Made by a program: the position numbers and the translations under genes
In this document: positions 45,837 through 57,800 of the stretch, piece by piece
Layout: every line of letters begins with the position of its first letter
How positions within the stretch are numbered: the stretch's first letter is position 1
Assembly: GCA_009746045.1 (NCBI GenBank)
Contig: RPFO01000496.1
Location: 35,001-99,000 of the forward strand
DNA: 64,000 nucleotides
Reading direction: 5' to 3'
Source: Mesostigma viride
Lineage: Eukaryota > Streptophyta > Mesostigmatophyceae > Mesostigmatales > Mesostigmataceae
The notes under the pieces: generated by a model
Told to the model about the DNA's origin: nothing
What the model saw: the letters and a program-made list of their open reading frames with translations, nothing else
Database searches by the model: none

Positions 45837-46992
45837 CCCCCCTCCTCCTCCTCCTCCTCCTCCTCCTCCTCCTCCTCCTCCTCCTCCTCCTCCTCCTCCT
45901 CCTCCTCCTCCTCCTCCTCCTCCTCCTCCTCCTCCTCCTCCTCCTCCTCCTCCTCCTCCTCCTCCTCCTCCTCCTCCTCCTCCTCCTCCTCCTCCTCTTC
46001 TTCTTCTTCTTCTTCTTCTTCTTCTTCTTCTTCTTCTTCTTCTTCTTCTTCTTCTTCTTCTTCTTCTTCTTCTTCTTCATTCTGCCCTAGGCATAAGGTG
46101 CGCAGGCTGGGCCCACTGTATCTACACCGTAACAGCAGCACGATCTTCTCTGCTGGTTGCTTATTCCCTCCTGACATGATGGTGAGAACGGTAGGAGATT
46201 GGCGCAGGCAGAGTGTCCGAACCCGCAAAACTTCTTGATGGCATCATTTTTGTGCTTAATTTCTTCATGTTGTTACGTCCTTCTGGAGGGACTTGAATCT
46301 TTCCGCATGCGTTGAGTCCGCAACAGCAAGACCGTGTTTGACACACTTGACTTGACCTGACTACTTTCTTACCGCAGGCACATAGTGTGTGACAGTGACA
46401 CATGCTTGAGTGCATCATTTTCATTTTAATTTGCTTCATTGAATCAGAACGTCTTGTAGGAACTGGATACCGCTTGCCGGCACAAGGTGCGCAAGCGTGA
46501 GGCCGTGTTTTATACCATTTTACTCCATCTTATTACCTTGTTGTGTAATCCTGCCCGCGCGCGCAAGGTCAGCAACGCGGACACGTGTTCGATACAATTT
46601 TGCTGAACTGAAATGGAACTTCTTCTTTCCTTATTACTGCCCGCAGGTATGAGGTGCGCATCGGCGACAGCGTGTATGCACTGTGCCGCCAGCGGGGCGT
46701 GTCCCCCCAAGAGGTCTGCCACCTCAACGGCTGGCGCCAAGTCCCCAGGAAGCTGCTCGTGGGGCAGACCATAAAGCTGCCGCCGCTGCCGCAGCAAGCG
46801 GCAACGGAGACCGTGGGTGCGGGGGCAGCATTAGAGGCATCGTCAGCAGTGGGGAGCTTTGGCTCTCAAGTGAAAGAGTCCCTGCGAACTCAGGCCTTGT
46901 CGCTCAAGGCAGCATCCAATTCCGTGGTGAGCGGCATAAAAAATGCATCTTCTCATGCCACTGTAGGATTAGCTGTACAGGGCATTCGGTAG
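42900..46992 (+). CDS. LysM-domain protein, 3 exons
   Basis: Exons 42900-42982, 43499-43693 and 46647-46992 join in phase (2, 2) to 207 residues. Residues 1-90 are rich in Arg, Ser, Ala and Gly with few acidic residues (MALTRGPCSAFWGEEVSLEA at the start), consistent with an organelle leader. The LysM module is at about 94-137: YEVRIGDSVYALCRQRGVSP, then VCHLNGW and LLVGQTIKLPPL, matching the family pattern Y-x-V-x-x-GDS...GV...LN...GQ-x-IKLP. LysM binds N-acetylglucosamine-containing glycans. In plastid proteins its ligand is unknown. The tail (about 140-207) is Ala/Ser-rich with no motif. Intron 2 is 2953 bp and mostly CCT repeat. Repeated acceptor copies precede exon 3. Confidence 0.8.
44852..46079. 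repeat. 1.2-kb polypyrimidine tract (CCT)n then (CTT)n
   Basis: Almost uninterrupted CCT triplets from 44852 to about 45995, broken by four runs of 12-18 C. It then changes to pure CTT (about 45996-46077). It lies in intron 2 of the LysM gene with pyrimidines on the sense strand. Long Pro, Leu, Ser, Glu, Gly, Arg or Lys frames across it are artefacts. Confidence 0.98.
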
Positions 46993-47263
46993 CGGCTTTG
47001 GGAGGCAAGCGCCGAGCAGCTGCCAGGCAGACACCAGGAAGCTGCCAGGTAACAACCAGGCAAGTACCAGGCAGACACCAGGAAACCGCTTAGTGTTCAA
47101 AGTCCGAACGAGGGTTGCCTTGCGAAGCTGTAGTCGCGTGGCGGTGTGGTCAAAGTACTCTGCTCTTTTTTGCCCGCGCTTCACTGTGTTGTATCAATAC
47201 GGTCCCCGTTTCACGTAGGTGTTTTGGTGAGGTTGCTCGTGAGGCCGTGGAATCTCTTATAAT

Positions 47264-47645
47264 GGCCTGATGTAGGTCTTATAATGGCCTGATGTAGGTC
47301 TTATAATGGCCTGATGTTTGTCTTATAATGGCCTGATGTAGGTCTTATAATGGCCTGATGTAGGTCTTATAATGGCCTGATGTAGGTCTTATAATGGCCT
47401 GATGTAGGTCTTATAATGGCCTGATGTAGGTCTTATAATGGCCTGATGTAGGTCTTATAATGGCCTGATGTAGGTCTTATAATGGCCTGATGTAGGTCTT
47501 ATAATGGCCTGATGTAGGTCTTATAATGGCCTGATGTAGGTATTATAATGGCCTGATGTAGGTCTTATAATGGCCTGATGTAGGTCTTATAATGGCCTGA
47601 TGTAGGTCTTATAATGGCCTGATGTAGGTCTTATAATGGCCTTAT
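47264..47645. repeat. 22-bp minisatellite, about 17 units
   Basis: GGTCTTATAATGGCCTGATG then TA, nearly perfect, between the LysM gene and the LCIB-like gene. Units are directly adjacent with no spacers. Confidence 0.95.
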
Positions 47646-48096
47646 CATGTCCTTATACTGGCCTTTTGATGGCCTTATAACTGGCTATTCGGGACAACCC
47701 CGGAGCGAGTGTCCACTACCCCACTACCCCCCTGATCAGGGGTGGGGGGGTGGGGGGGGTTAGACCCCGGCCCCCCACCTCAAAGCGGGTGGAGGGGGGG
47801 GCGGGGTCTCGACCCGCCCCTACCCCTAAAACTGTACCAGGGGGTGGGGGGGTTGCTACCCCCTCCGCCCCCCCACCCCCCTTTTCGCCCAACCCCCACG
47901 TTTCCCTCACTTTTCCCGGGTCGCATGTCACATGTCACCATGACCATCAGCTTCCCTAGCGGTGCGCGCACCCGTGCACCCGGTTCTGCATGTTAACCAT
48001 CTTAAAGTCTAGCGCCAGAACGCCGGGGGGGGGGGGTCCAACCTGCCCCTACCCCTCAACCAGTACCAGGGGGTGGGGTGGGTCGGACCCCTCACA

Positions 48097-48154
<58 letters not shown>

Positions 48155-48480
48155 AGTGCACACTCGCTCCGTCATGGTCGCAAACAGCCAGATAATGGCC
48201 TTGTAATGGGCTGAGACCGAGTGTAACACCCTGAGGCGCCACACAAACTCGTGACGAATGCAAGGAGAGTAACATCTCGCTTGCACACATACTCTTGGCC
48301 TAGTGCACCCGAAAATCGCTAATAATGCTAGCGCTTACTCTTTTGGAGTGCCCCCCTGCTTTATTTATATTTTATTTCATTATCATTACCCTTGGCGTCC
48401 TCACGATGCGTTTTTCACCCCCCTCTGCATCCCCATTCCCAGCATGTTCTAATTTCTGTTGATGAGATACTGTTCCTGAG
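47646..48480. other. Intergenic, low complexity
   Basis: Contains G/C-rich blocks duplicated at about 47790-47860 and 48030-48090 (CCGCCCCTACCCCTA-like), and a (CA)n array at about 48098-48153. No coding exon was recognised. The LCIB-like gene promoter should lie here. Confidence 0.5.
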
Positions 48481-48877
48481 ATGAATTCTGTTAATGAGAA
48501 ACTTATCAAAGTGCTACTACTCCCGTGCTGCGCTCCCTCTTTCCTCTCTTGCAACCCCCCCATCCCCCCACCCCCATCCTTCACTCCCACCGTGCGCTTC
48601 CAATTCCAAAAATTCTGGGAACGTTTGGTCTGCCAGTCGCGCCGCATCAGCCTGTCCCCCCTGGGTTCGTTCATGGGTGCGGTGCCGGTCTGCCGCAGCA
48701 GCATCCATGGGGCAGCCCCGCCCTCGTCCCCCCTGCCAGCTGGCATTCCGACGGGCTCCGCGCTAATGCTGGCGGCCGGTATCACAACAGCCGTGGGCTG
48801 GGGCATCCTCCAGTCGCGGGCGATGAAGGCGGCGGTGGTGGCGGTGGATGACGCGAGCGTGGCGGGTGGCGCAAAAG
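48481..48877 (+). CDS. LCIB-like exon 1, leader region
   Basis: Encodes up to 132 residues, Pro/Ser-rich with a hydrophobic patch ([18 protein letters not shown]). Ends in phase 1 at donor GTAGGC, which joins correctly to exon 2 (G plus CA gives Ala133). The true start could be an internal Met or an unseen upstream exon. Confidence 0.55.
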
Positions 48878-51800
48878 GTAGGCCAGGGGGGGGGCAGGGG
48901 GGGAAAGTAGGGAAAAAGGGGGGGGGGGGGGGAGAAAGGTAGGGAGGGGGGGGGATGGCGCGACAGATAGGCCGGGGTGGCGGGGCAATCGTAGGCAAGA
49001 CGGGGTAGAGGAGGAAGGAAGGGAGAAGGGAAGGTGGGGAAGGAAGGGGAAAAGGTGGCATGGAAAGATGATGAAGAAGGTGGGGTGGGGTGGGGTGGGG
49101 TGGGGTGGGGTGGGGTGGGGTGGGGTGGGGTGGGGTGGGGTGGGGTGGGGTGGGGTGGGGTGGGGTGGGGTGGGGTGGGGTGGGGTGGGGTGGGGTGGGG
49201 TGGGGTGGGGTGGGGTGGGGTGGGGTGGGGTGGGGGGAGGGGGAAGGAAGGGACGGGGGCTCAGGAAGGTAAGGGGGGGAAGGGAGTGTGTTGCTGGTAA
49301 ATACCCGCCTCTAGCTTAACTCAGGCGATACGCATATTTCCTTTGCCCCGTCTCAGTTTCCAAGGCATCCCAACGAAGCCACACGAATGACTAATGTATT
49401 GCATGTGACACTACCATTTTTGCTGCTGTGATTCTACCATTTTTGCTGCTGTGATTCTACCATTTTTGCTGCTGTGATATTACCATTTTTGCTGCTGTGA
49501 TTCTACCATTTTTACTGCTGTGATTCTACCATTTTTGCTGCTGTGATATTACCATTAGCGCTTATCAACTCTGGCCCCGCCACTTGGCATGCTGCTATGA
49601 CCATCCCCCCCCCCGGCCCCCCATCCCCCGCCACGCTGCCACTACCATCTGCCCCCATCACCACCCGGCACGCTGCCACTACCATCTGCCCCCATCACCA
49701 CCCGGCACCCTGCCACTACCATCTGCCCCCATCACCACCCGGCACGCTGCCACTACCATCTGCCCCCATCACCACCCGGCACGCTGCCACTACCATCTGC
49801 CCCCATCACCACCCGGCACGCTGGCACGGCACTCGCAGCATCACCCACGACATCCGCGGGGGCCTCCTTGCCACGCCGCGCACCCACCAACGTGGTGGCG
49901 TCCCTGGCAGCTGCATCTGGGGCCTCATCATCCACGCCCACGCCCGCGCAGACAGCCACGCCGACTCCGACGGCTACCCCCTCCCCGCCCCCCCCCAAGG
50001 GCCTGCTGACCAGTTCCGGCTGGCAGCTTGTGTCCCCCTTTCGTCGGGGCGGCAAGGGTGGCGGGGAGCTGTCCTCGCCGCTGATCCAGCGTGAGGCCGA
50101 TCTGCTCAATCGAGCGGAGAAGATTGTGGCCGAGAACACTCTGACCCGCAAGTTCACGCAGTCGCTGGCGGACCGCATGGCGCTCGTTGGGGAGCACTTC
50201 CCCTCGCTATACAGCATGGAGGACTTCATGTCCCGCGTGGAGGTCGCGCTGTTCGAGAACGGGTTTGTGGGGGAGAACACGATCGCCTGCCTGAACGTGT
50301 GCCGCGACGAGGTGTGCGAGCCGATGCGGGAGGCGGTGGAGGAGGTGTTTGGGTCGAGCTTCCAGGTCAACGGGCTGGGGGCGATGCTCACGTGCGGCGT
50401 CACGGGCGTCAAGGCGGGTATCTCTCACGCGCCAACGATTGGGGGGAGGGAGCGATACGTCTTCTTCAGGTAAGACACGCACACTCATCGCACATAGTGT
50501 ACTATAGTGACCACACAAAGCAGTACAGTGTGAGGAATGTCGGTCGGGGGGAGGGAGCGATACGTCTTCTTCAGGTAAGACACGCACACTCATCGCACAT
50601 AGTGTGATATAGTGACCACACAAAGCAGTACAGTGTGAGGAATGTCGGTCGGGGGGAGGGAGCGATACGTCTTCTTCAGCTCATTGGGGATGGACCTAAA
50701 AGCTCTTTTTTCCCCGGTAGAATGCGCTGTTTTATGTCTTCCTCTCCGGTGGTGGGGTGGGGTGGGGGGGTGGGGGGTGGGGCGAAGGGGAGGGGGTGCG
50801 ACGTCGTCTTCATGTACAAGAGGCCGTTCACCACTGCATCCCTTTTGGTGGTGGTGTCTTTTCTGGTGGTGTCGTTGCTGCTTGTGTGCGTGTGAGGATC
50901 GGACGTATGGGTTTTTTTTACGGACATGACACATGTTCCTCAGGTAAAGCACATGCATACACACCTGCGCATACACACGCACATGCGCATGCCCCCGCAC
51001 GCCCCCCCCCCCCCCCCGCACACAAAACATTGCAGTGTGAGGAATATGCGCAGCCCCCGATTTCCCACACTGCCCCTTGTGTGGCCCTTACCCAATCCTC
51101 CCCCCCCCTCCCCCAATACAAATCCTCACACACACATGCGTGCACCTCGCTCGCCACGCCCACCCCTTCTACATGACCGTTGAACGCAGCCACTGTTTTA
51201 GCCACCGTCCCCAGCTTCCCTCACGTCGCCACGCCCACACCCATCGCCATGCCCACACACATCTCACGTACACACGCAGACACACAGAGACACGCACATA
51301 CACGCACTTTGCCCCCCATGCCCCCATTTTCCCCCTTACCCACCTGATTCATCCCTCCCTTGCCCACCAACCCCCAGCTTTAGCCACATTGTCAACCCCC
51401 CTCAGATCACATATGTACCCACTCAAGCACCCCTTCCTTCCCCCCCCCCCCCGGCTTCCCCCCTCCCTCGCCTAATCCATCCCCATCCCCCCCTCCCTCC
51501 CTTCCCCCCCCCTACCTCCCCCACCCCACCCCACCTTTCCTCCCCACCAGCTTCTGCCATATTGCTATCGACTCGGAGGGCACCTTCGGCCGTGTGTGCC
51601 CACATACATCCCCATACAAATACTCACGCAAATACTCACATGCGGACATGCCCCCCTTGCCCTCCCCCCCCAGCTTCCCCCATATCGCGATCGACGCGGA
51701 GAACAAGGTCGGTTCCATCCACCGGCCCGGCCGTGGCCAGGAGTCCACCGCGTGCGGTGCCCTCATCGGCGCCCTGGCCCAGATCAAGGCCAGCGGGGTG

Positions 51801-54800
51801 GACCCCCTCTGCAAGACGCGGGGCGTGCACGAGCCGCACGACTGCGAGTTCTCCATCTGCCGCGCGCGCATGGCGCGGCGGCTCAAGGCGACGGGGCTGG
51901 ACACGGCGCAGGTGGACTTGGTGACGTTTACGGGCATCGCCGAGGAGTGCATCACGCATGATTTGGAGGAGCTCATCCAGGCCACGGTGGACACGTGAGT
52001 GGATTGCGGTCACTATAGCTACAATAGGATAGTGTTCACTGTAGTATTAGATAGAGTGTAGCAAGTAGATGTGTGGCTGTCAGGATCCAGGACGCACGTG
52101 GGTGCTCCGGTGGTCACTGTACTTTATAGCGAAATCGATTTTCATCATTATTGGTGGCTTTAGTTAGTAAGGATGTCAGTGGACACGTGATCCTGGTCAC
52201 TCTACAGCCATTTGAGTGGCTGTAGGTAGAGTGAATGACGTGGTCAGAACGCGGTGCACATGTGCATGTGTGTGGCTAGAGTGACTGTAGCTAGTCAGGA
52301 ATCAGCGGACGTGTGAGTGGGGGCCCTCGTATGTATCATTTCCTTGTGCGTCGTCTTCTATTTCTTGGTCACGTGACTCCGAGTCTTGACCCCCTCTTCT
52401 GTTATTCCCCTAGTTGCCGCCCACTTATCTCTTACGTCTCCTATTTGCCATCCCCTTAATCTCACCCCCTTGAGACTCTCTCATCTACCTCCCCGGGCCC
52501 ATGGCGGCCTATCTCTTCCGCTCCTATTTGTCGTTCTCCTGTTTGTTGTCCTCTTTATCTCACCCCTTGAAACTATCTCATGTATCTCGTTCCATCTACC
52601 CCCCCCCCCCCAGCTCCAAGGCGGGCTATCTATTACTTTGAGTTGTCACCCCCTTGCCTCTTGCCTCTCCTAATCGTTGTCCCCTTTTACGTGTTTCAAC
52701 CCTTTTTCCCTCCTAAGTATCTCCCCCTCCCACCCACCCACCCACCCACCCACCCACCCACCCACCCACCCACCCACCCACCCACCCACCCAGCTCCAAG
52801 GCCGACAATCTATTACTTTTGTCACCCCATTACCGCTGGTAATTGTTGTCCCCTTCAACGTATTTCATTGGACGTGTATTTCAGCCCTCGTGTTCTCCTC
52901 ATTACCTCCCCCCATGGATCTCCCCCGCCAGCTCCAAGGCGGATTACGCGGTTATCACGGGCGTCCAGATCCACTCGTGGGAGGCCGAGGCGAACGCAAA
53001 GGACCCCATGCGCGCAGGCGATGGCGATAACTTCGAGTTTGTGTCGCCGCGCAAGGCCTACTGCGTGGTGGGCGGCGTGCGCAAGGAGATGGACCTGTCC
53101 AAGATGCCCGGGTTGACGCCCCGCATGATCACGCTCATGCGCCACAGCAACATCGCAAAGGAGGGGCCCACGGGGGGGAGGTTCCCCGTCAAGACCGCCG
53201 CGGGGGGCACGGTGGCCACGCGGGTGCTCACGGATAAGAAGAAGGTCATGGTCGCGCCTGGGAAGGTACGGCCATACTGTATCAATTAGCTCATGAGTTG
53301 GATATAGGGTGCCTAGTAGGTATACGATAAGAAGAAGGCCATGGTCGCGCCTGGGAAGGTATGACCGGATTAGGTAGCTTAGGAGTTGGAGATAGGGTGC
53401 GTAGATACGATAAGAAGGAGGTGGTCGCGTCTGGGAAGGTACGACCATATTAGTTCGCTAGTTGGTTGAATGAAGGGTGCTTAGTTGTTATACATCGGAA
53501 AGAAGAAAATCATGGTGGCGCCTGGGAAGTACGACAATTTTTATCATCATATTCTTTGAGGTGGTGTGCTTAGTTTTTTACTCTCCAATATTAAGAAGGT
53601 CAATGTTGCATCGTGAAAGGCACGACGTTTAGTTTAGTTAGTCATCAACTGAGTCTTGCTTGCGGACTGCTCATTGATTCAAGGTAGCATCCGTAGTTAC
53701 TTACTACCAGTGAAGGAGCGGTGTTTGGCTAGCTACCTGCTCGTGGTACGGGATGTTACTAACTAACCGAGGTAGGTTGTCTAAATAAGCAGTAAATCAC
53801 TGAAGGCACAGGCTCGGCTGCTGTTTTGAGAGAGCGGGCATTCCATCGCTTGGTCCTAATTTTCCTTGACAATCATCCTAATTGAATAGCAACCCCTGTA
53901 CATATTTGCTGCTGCGACAGGAGAGTTTTCTACACCCCTCAAAACCTTCCCTTCAGCCTCTACCGCCCTCGAACGACCCCCTGCCCAACCCCTCCCCCCT
54001 CCCTGCAGGCGCCACCCCCCCCACCGACCCCGATCAAGCTCTCTGACGCCCCCCCCGTGGACGAAGCCACGCGGCTGCGGCTACTGCAGGAGCACTTCCC
54101 CTACTTCTTGGGCTACGAGGACTTCGTCTCCCGCGTGGAGATCTCCCTCCATAAGCACGGCTTTGAGTCGTATAATTCCATCGTCTGCATCAACCTGTGC
54201 CGCGACGAGATCACCGGCGCGCTCAAGGAGAAGATCGACCGCGTGTTCGGGTCCAGCTTCAACGTCAACGGCCTGGGGGGGGTCCTCACGTGTGGCGTCA
54301 CGGGGTTGAAGGCAGGGCTATCGCACTCGCCCACGTGTAGTTTCACGGGGCGTGAGCGATACATTTTCTTCAGGTGTGTCCCGTTGTGATTACTACTACT
54401 TGATGCTTTGGTGCGTGCCCTTGGGGGTGTGCCTCCATCGATGCCTGGGTGGTCTCCGTGTAAGTCCTCGTCAGCCCTTGTCAGCCCTCGTCACCCTTGT
54501 CAGCCCTTGTCAGCCCTTGTCAGCCCTTGTCAGCCCTTGTCAGCCCTCGTCACCCTTGTCAGCCCTTGTCAGCCCTTGTCAGCCCTTGTCAGCCCTTGTC
54601 AGCCCTTGTCACCCTTGTCAGCCCTTGTCAGCCCTTGTCAGCCCTTGTCAGCCCTCGTCACCCTTGTCAGCCCTCGTCAGCCCATCTCGTGCATCGGGGG
54701 GGATGGTGGGGGTGCGCGAGCCATACATTGTCTTCAGGTAGCGCCCGTCCCATTCGCTTCTACATCGTTGCGTGTTCCTACCGTTTGGGTGTTGTTGTCT

Positions 54801-57800
54801 TGCCTTGTCGCGTGTTCTTGAGTTATCGCGCCCATGTCTACATCATTGTGTGTTGTTCTTGCAGCATCTCTTTTTTTTTGTTCCTACTGGCCGCAATGGT
54901 AGTGGCCATCGTGGTTGGCGCATGAGGGGTATCCGTCCTCTTCTCAGCTGGGCCCTGTAAACCTCTTCGTTGTGTCTGGTATGGGGAGGGGCGGGGGGGG
55001 AAGGAGGGGCGGACTGCGTGAGTCATACATCTTTTCCAGGCATGCCTGCAACCAGACCGAAGGCTTTCATACATCTTCATTTCGTGGTGCGTGTGGAAGT
55101 GTGCATCGGTGTACGCGTTCAAAACAATGCGTATCTGTTTCCCTGTCGCTGGGGTCATTAGCGTTTCTTCTTTCTGCGTGCCTGCGATGGTGGTTGTGTG
55201 GGGGGGGGCTGTCTGGAAGCATCACACCTACTTCAGTCCACTCGTGGTTGCATCCATTGGGGTAAGTGAGTGGTATCTCCCTAATCCATCTACTCCTTTC
55301 CCCTCCCCCAAGTACCCCTCCCCCCTCCCTCCTCCCTCCCTCCCTCCCTCCCTCCCTCCCTCCCTCCCTCCCTCCCTCCCTCCCTCCCTCCTCCCTCCCT
55401 CCCTCCCTCCCTCCTCCTCCCTCCCTCCCTCCTCCCTCCCTCCTCCCTCCCTCCTCCCTCCCTCCCTCCCTCCCTCCCCTCCCTCCCTCCCTCCCTCCTC
55501 CCTCCCTCCCTCCCTCCCTCCCTCCTCCCTCCCTCCCTCCCTCCCTCCCTCCTCCCTCCCTCCTCCGTCCTCCTCCCTCCTCCCTCCCTCCCTCCCTCCC
55601 TCCCTCCCTCCCTCCCTCCTCCTCCCTCCCTCCCTCCCTCCCCCTCCCTCCCTCCCTCCCTCCCTCCCTCCCTCCCTCCCTCCCTCCCTCCCTCCTCCCT
55701 CCCTCCCTCCCTCCCCTCCCTCCCTCCCTCCCTCCCCCCTCCCTCCCGCCCTCCCTCCCGCCCTCCCGCCCTCCCGCCTCCCGCCCTCCCTCCTCCGCTC
55801 CCTCCCTCCCTCCCTCCTCCCTCCCTCCTCCCTCCCTCCCTCCCTCCCTCCCTCCCTCCCTCCCTCCTCCCTCCCTCCCTCCCTCCCTCCCTCCCTCCCT
55901 CCCTCCCTCCCCCTCCCTCCCTCCCTCCCTCCCTCCCTCCTCCCTCCCTCCCTCCCTCCCTCCCTCCCTCCCTCCCTCCCTCCCTCCCTCCTCCCTCCTC
56001 CCTCCCTCCCTCCCTCCCTCCCTCCCTCCTCCCTCCCTCCCTCCCTCCCTCCCTCCCTCCCTCCCTCCCTCCTTCCCGCCCTCCCTCCCGCCCTCCCGCC
56101 CTCCCTCCCTCCCTCCCTCCCTCTCTCCCTCTCTGCCGTCCTCCCTCCCTTTCTCTCCCCCCATTTTTCTCACCCCCAGCATTCCATCGCCCCCTACAAT
56201 CCATCTAACCCCCTCTTCCCCCACCCCCCACCCCTCCAAATTTCGTCCCAACCATCCCATTGGTTCCCCACCACCCCTTTCCCTCCCCAAAAAAACTTAG
56301 CCCCCCCGACACCTTCAATTTATTATTGTAATTTTTTTCCTCTGCTTCCCCCACATCGTGATGAATTCGGAGGGCTCTGAGGGTTGCGTGTGCACGCACA
56401 CGTCCTCACACGTATACTCCACGCCACGTATGCACACAAATGCCCCCCTCTTGCCCCCACCCACCACCCACCACCCACCAAGCTTCCCCCCTCCCTCAAA
56501 CTAATCCACCCCCCCTCTCGCCCTGCCCGCCTCCCCACCCCCATTCTGCACACAAACACCCCAGCTTCCCCCACATTGCGATCGACTCGGAGGGCACTGT
56601 CGGCCGCGTGTGCCGCCCGCTCCGCTCTGCGCCCTCCACCGCGTGCGACTCGTACATCTCCATCCTCGAGGACCTGCGCACGCAAGGCGCGATGAAGGTG
56701 TCGTCCATGGCGGTGGGGACCCACGACGGCAAGGACCCCGAGTTCAGCATCCTCAAGCAGCGGATCGGGCGCGCGGTCGTACGCGAGGGGCGGCGCGAGG
56801 AGACGCTGGACCTGGTCAAGCTGACCAAGCTCGCGGAGCGGATGATCACGGAGGATTTGGAGAATTTGATCCTCCAGACGGTGGACATCAAGAAGTCGGA
56901 CTACGCGGTGAGCCCCTATGTATACTGGGGGCTTTGCTATGCATAAGATTGAGACAACTAGCGCATATATATTCGCTGTTTGTTCATACTGCTACATATT
57001 TACTTTACTCTACATACATGGAAACAGGTCTCTTTTTTTTTAGACCCATTCATAGATTTTCATCCTACTTCAGGCGGCACACGTCATGAAGTCCGACTAC
57101 TCTGTGAAGAATGATGCGGCACGCACAATAAGTAGATGACTCCTCAGTGACGAATGATGCGGCACGCACAATTAGTAGATGACTACTCTGTGAAGAATGA
57201 TGCGGCACGCACAATAAGTAGATGACTACTCTGTGAAGAATGATGCGGCACGCACAATAAGTAGATGTAGTGTAGGGTTCGTTTGTCCCGTATTGCGGCT
57301 CAGCCTTATGATTTGAGCTGTTCCGCCTTATGTGTATTAGTGACCTAATGTGTATGAGTGAATGTGCATGTTGGTCCCATCGATAACAGCAGCCACCCAT
57401 GGCCACGTGATGTGCTGTCCTGTGAGACACTGCGAGACACGGTACTCGTGGGCATGGTCGCCGTGGCACTGTCCATGTGTGGTGCGTCTTTTGCTCTTCA
57501 GCACTTCAACACTTCCCCTCGCATGCCCCAGGTGATGGCGCAAATCAAATTTGTTTCTTGTGTTTGACCATCATACATGTTTTCGGTTGTGTTTGACCAT
57601 TTTTCCATCAGGAATCCACAGTTGTTTGTTGTGTTTTACCTTCACGTTAACTGCCTCGCATCCCACGCACTTCCCCCCGCCCCGCGTCTTCAAAATTCCC
57701 ATCTCTGATCGTTCTCATCTGGATTAGTTCCTACGCTTTTTGTATCCCCACTTCCTACGCTATTTGTTTCCCCACTTCCTACCCTGTTTGTATCCCCACT

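Noticed and set aside
44637-46238. Polyproline, polyleucine, polyglutamate and polyglycine frames of 419-533 codons
   Set aside because: They are translations of the CCT/CTT microsatellite and its complement, inside a LysM gene intron.
47264-47645. CRISPR-like direct repeats (also 15397-15836)
   Set aside because: Units abut with no spacers and the genome is eukaryotic, so these are minisatellites.
55067-56380. Frames of 304-429 codons
   Set aside because: They are translations of the CCCT tract in LCIB-like intron 5.
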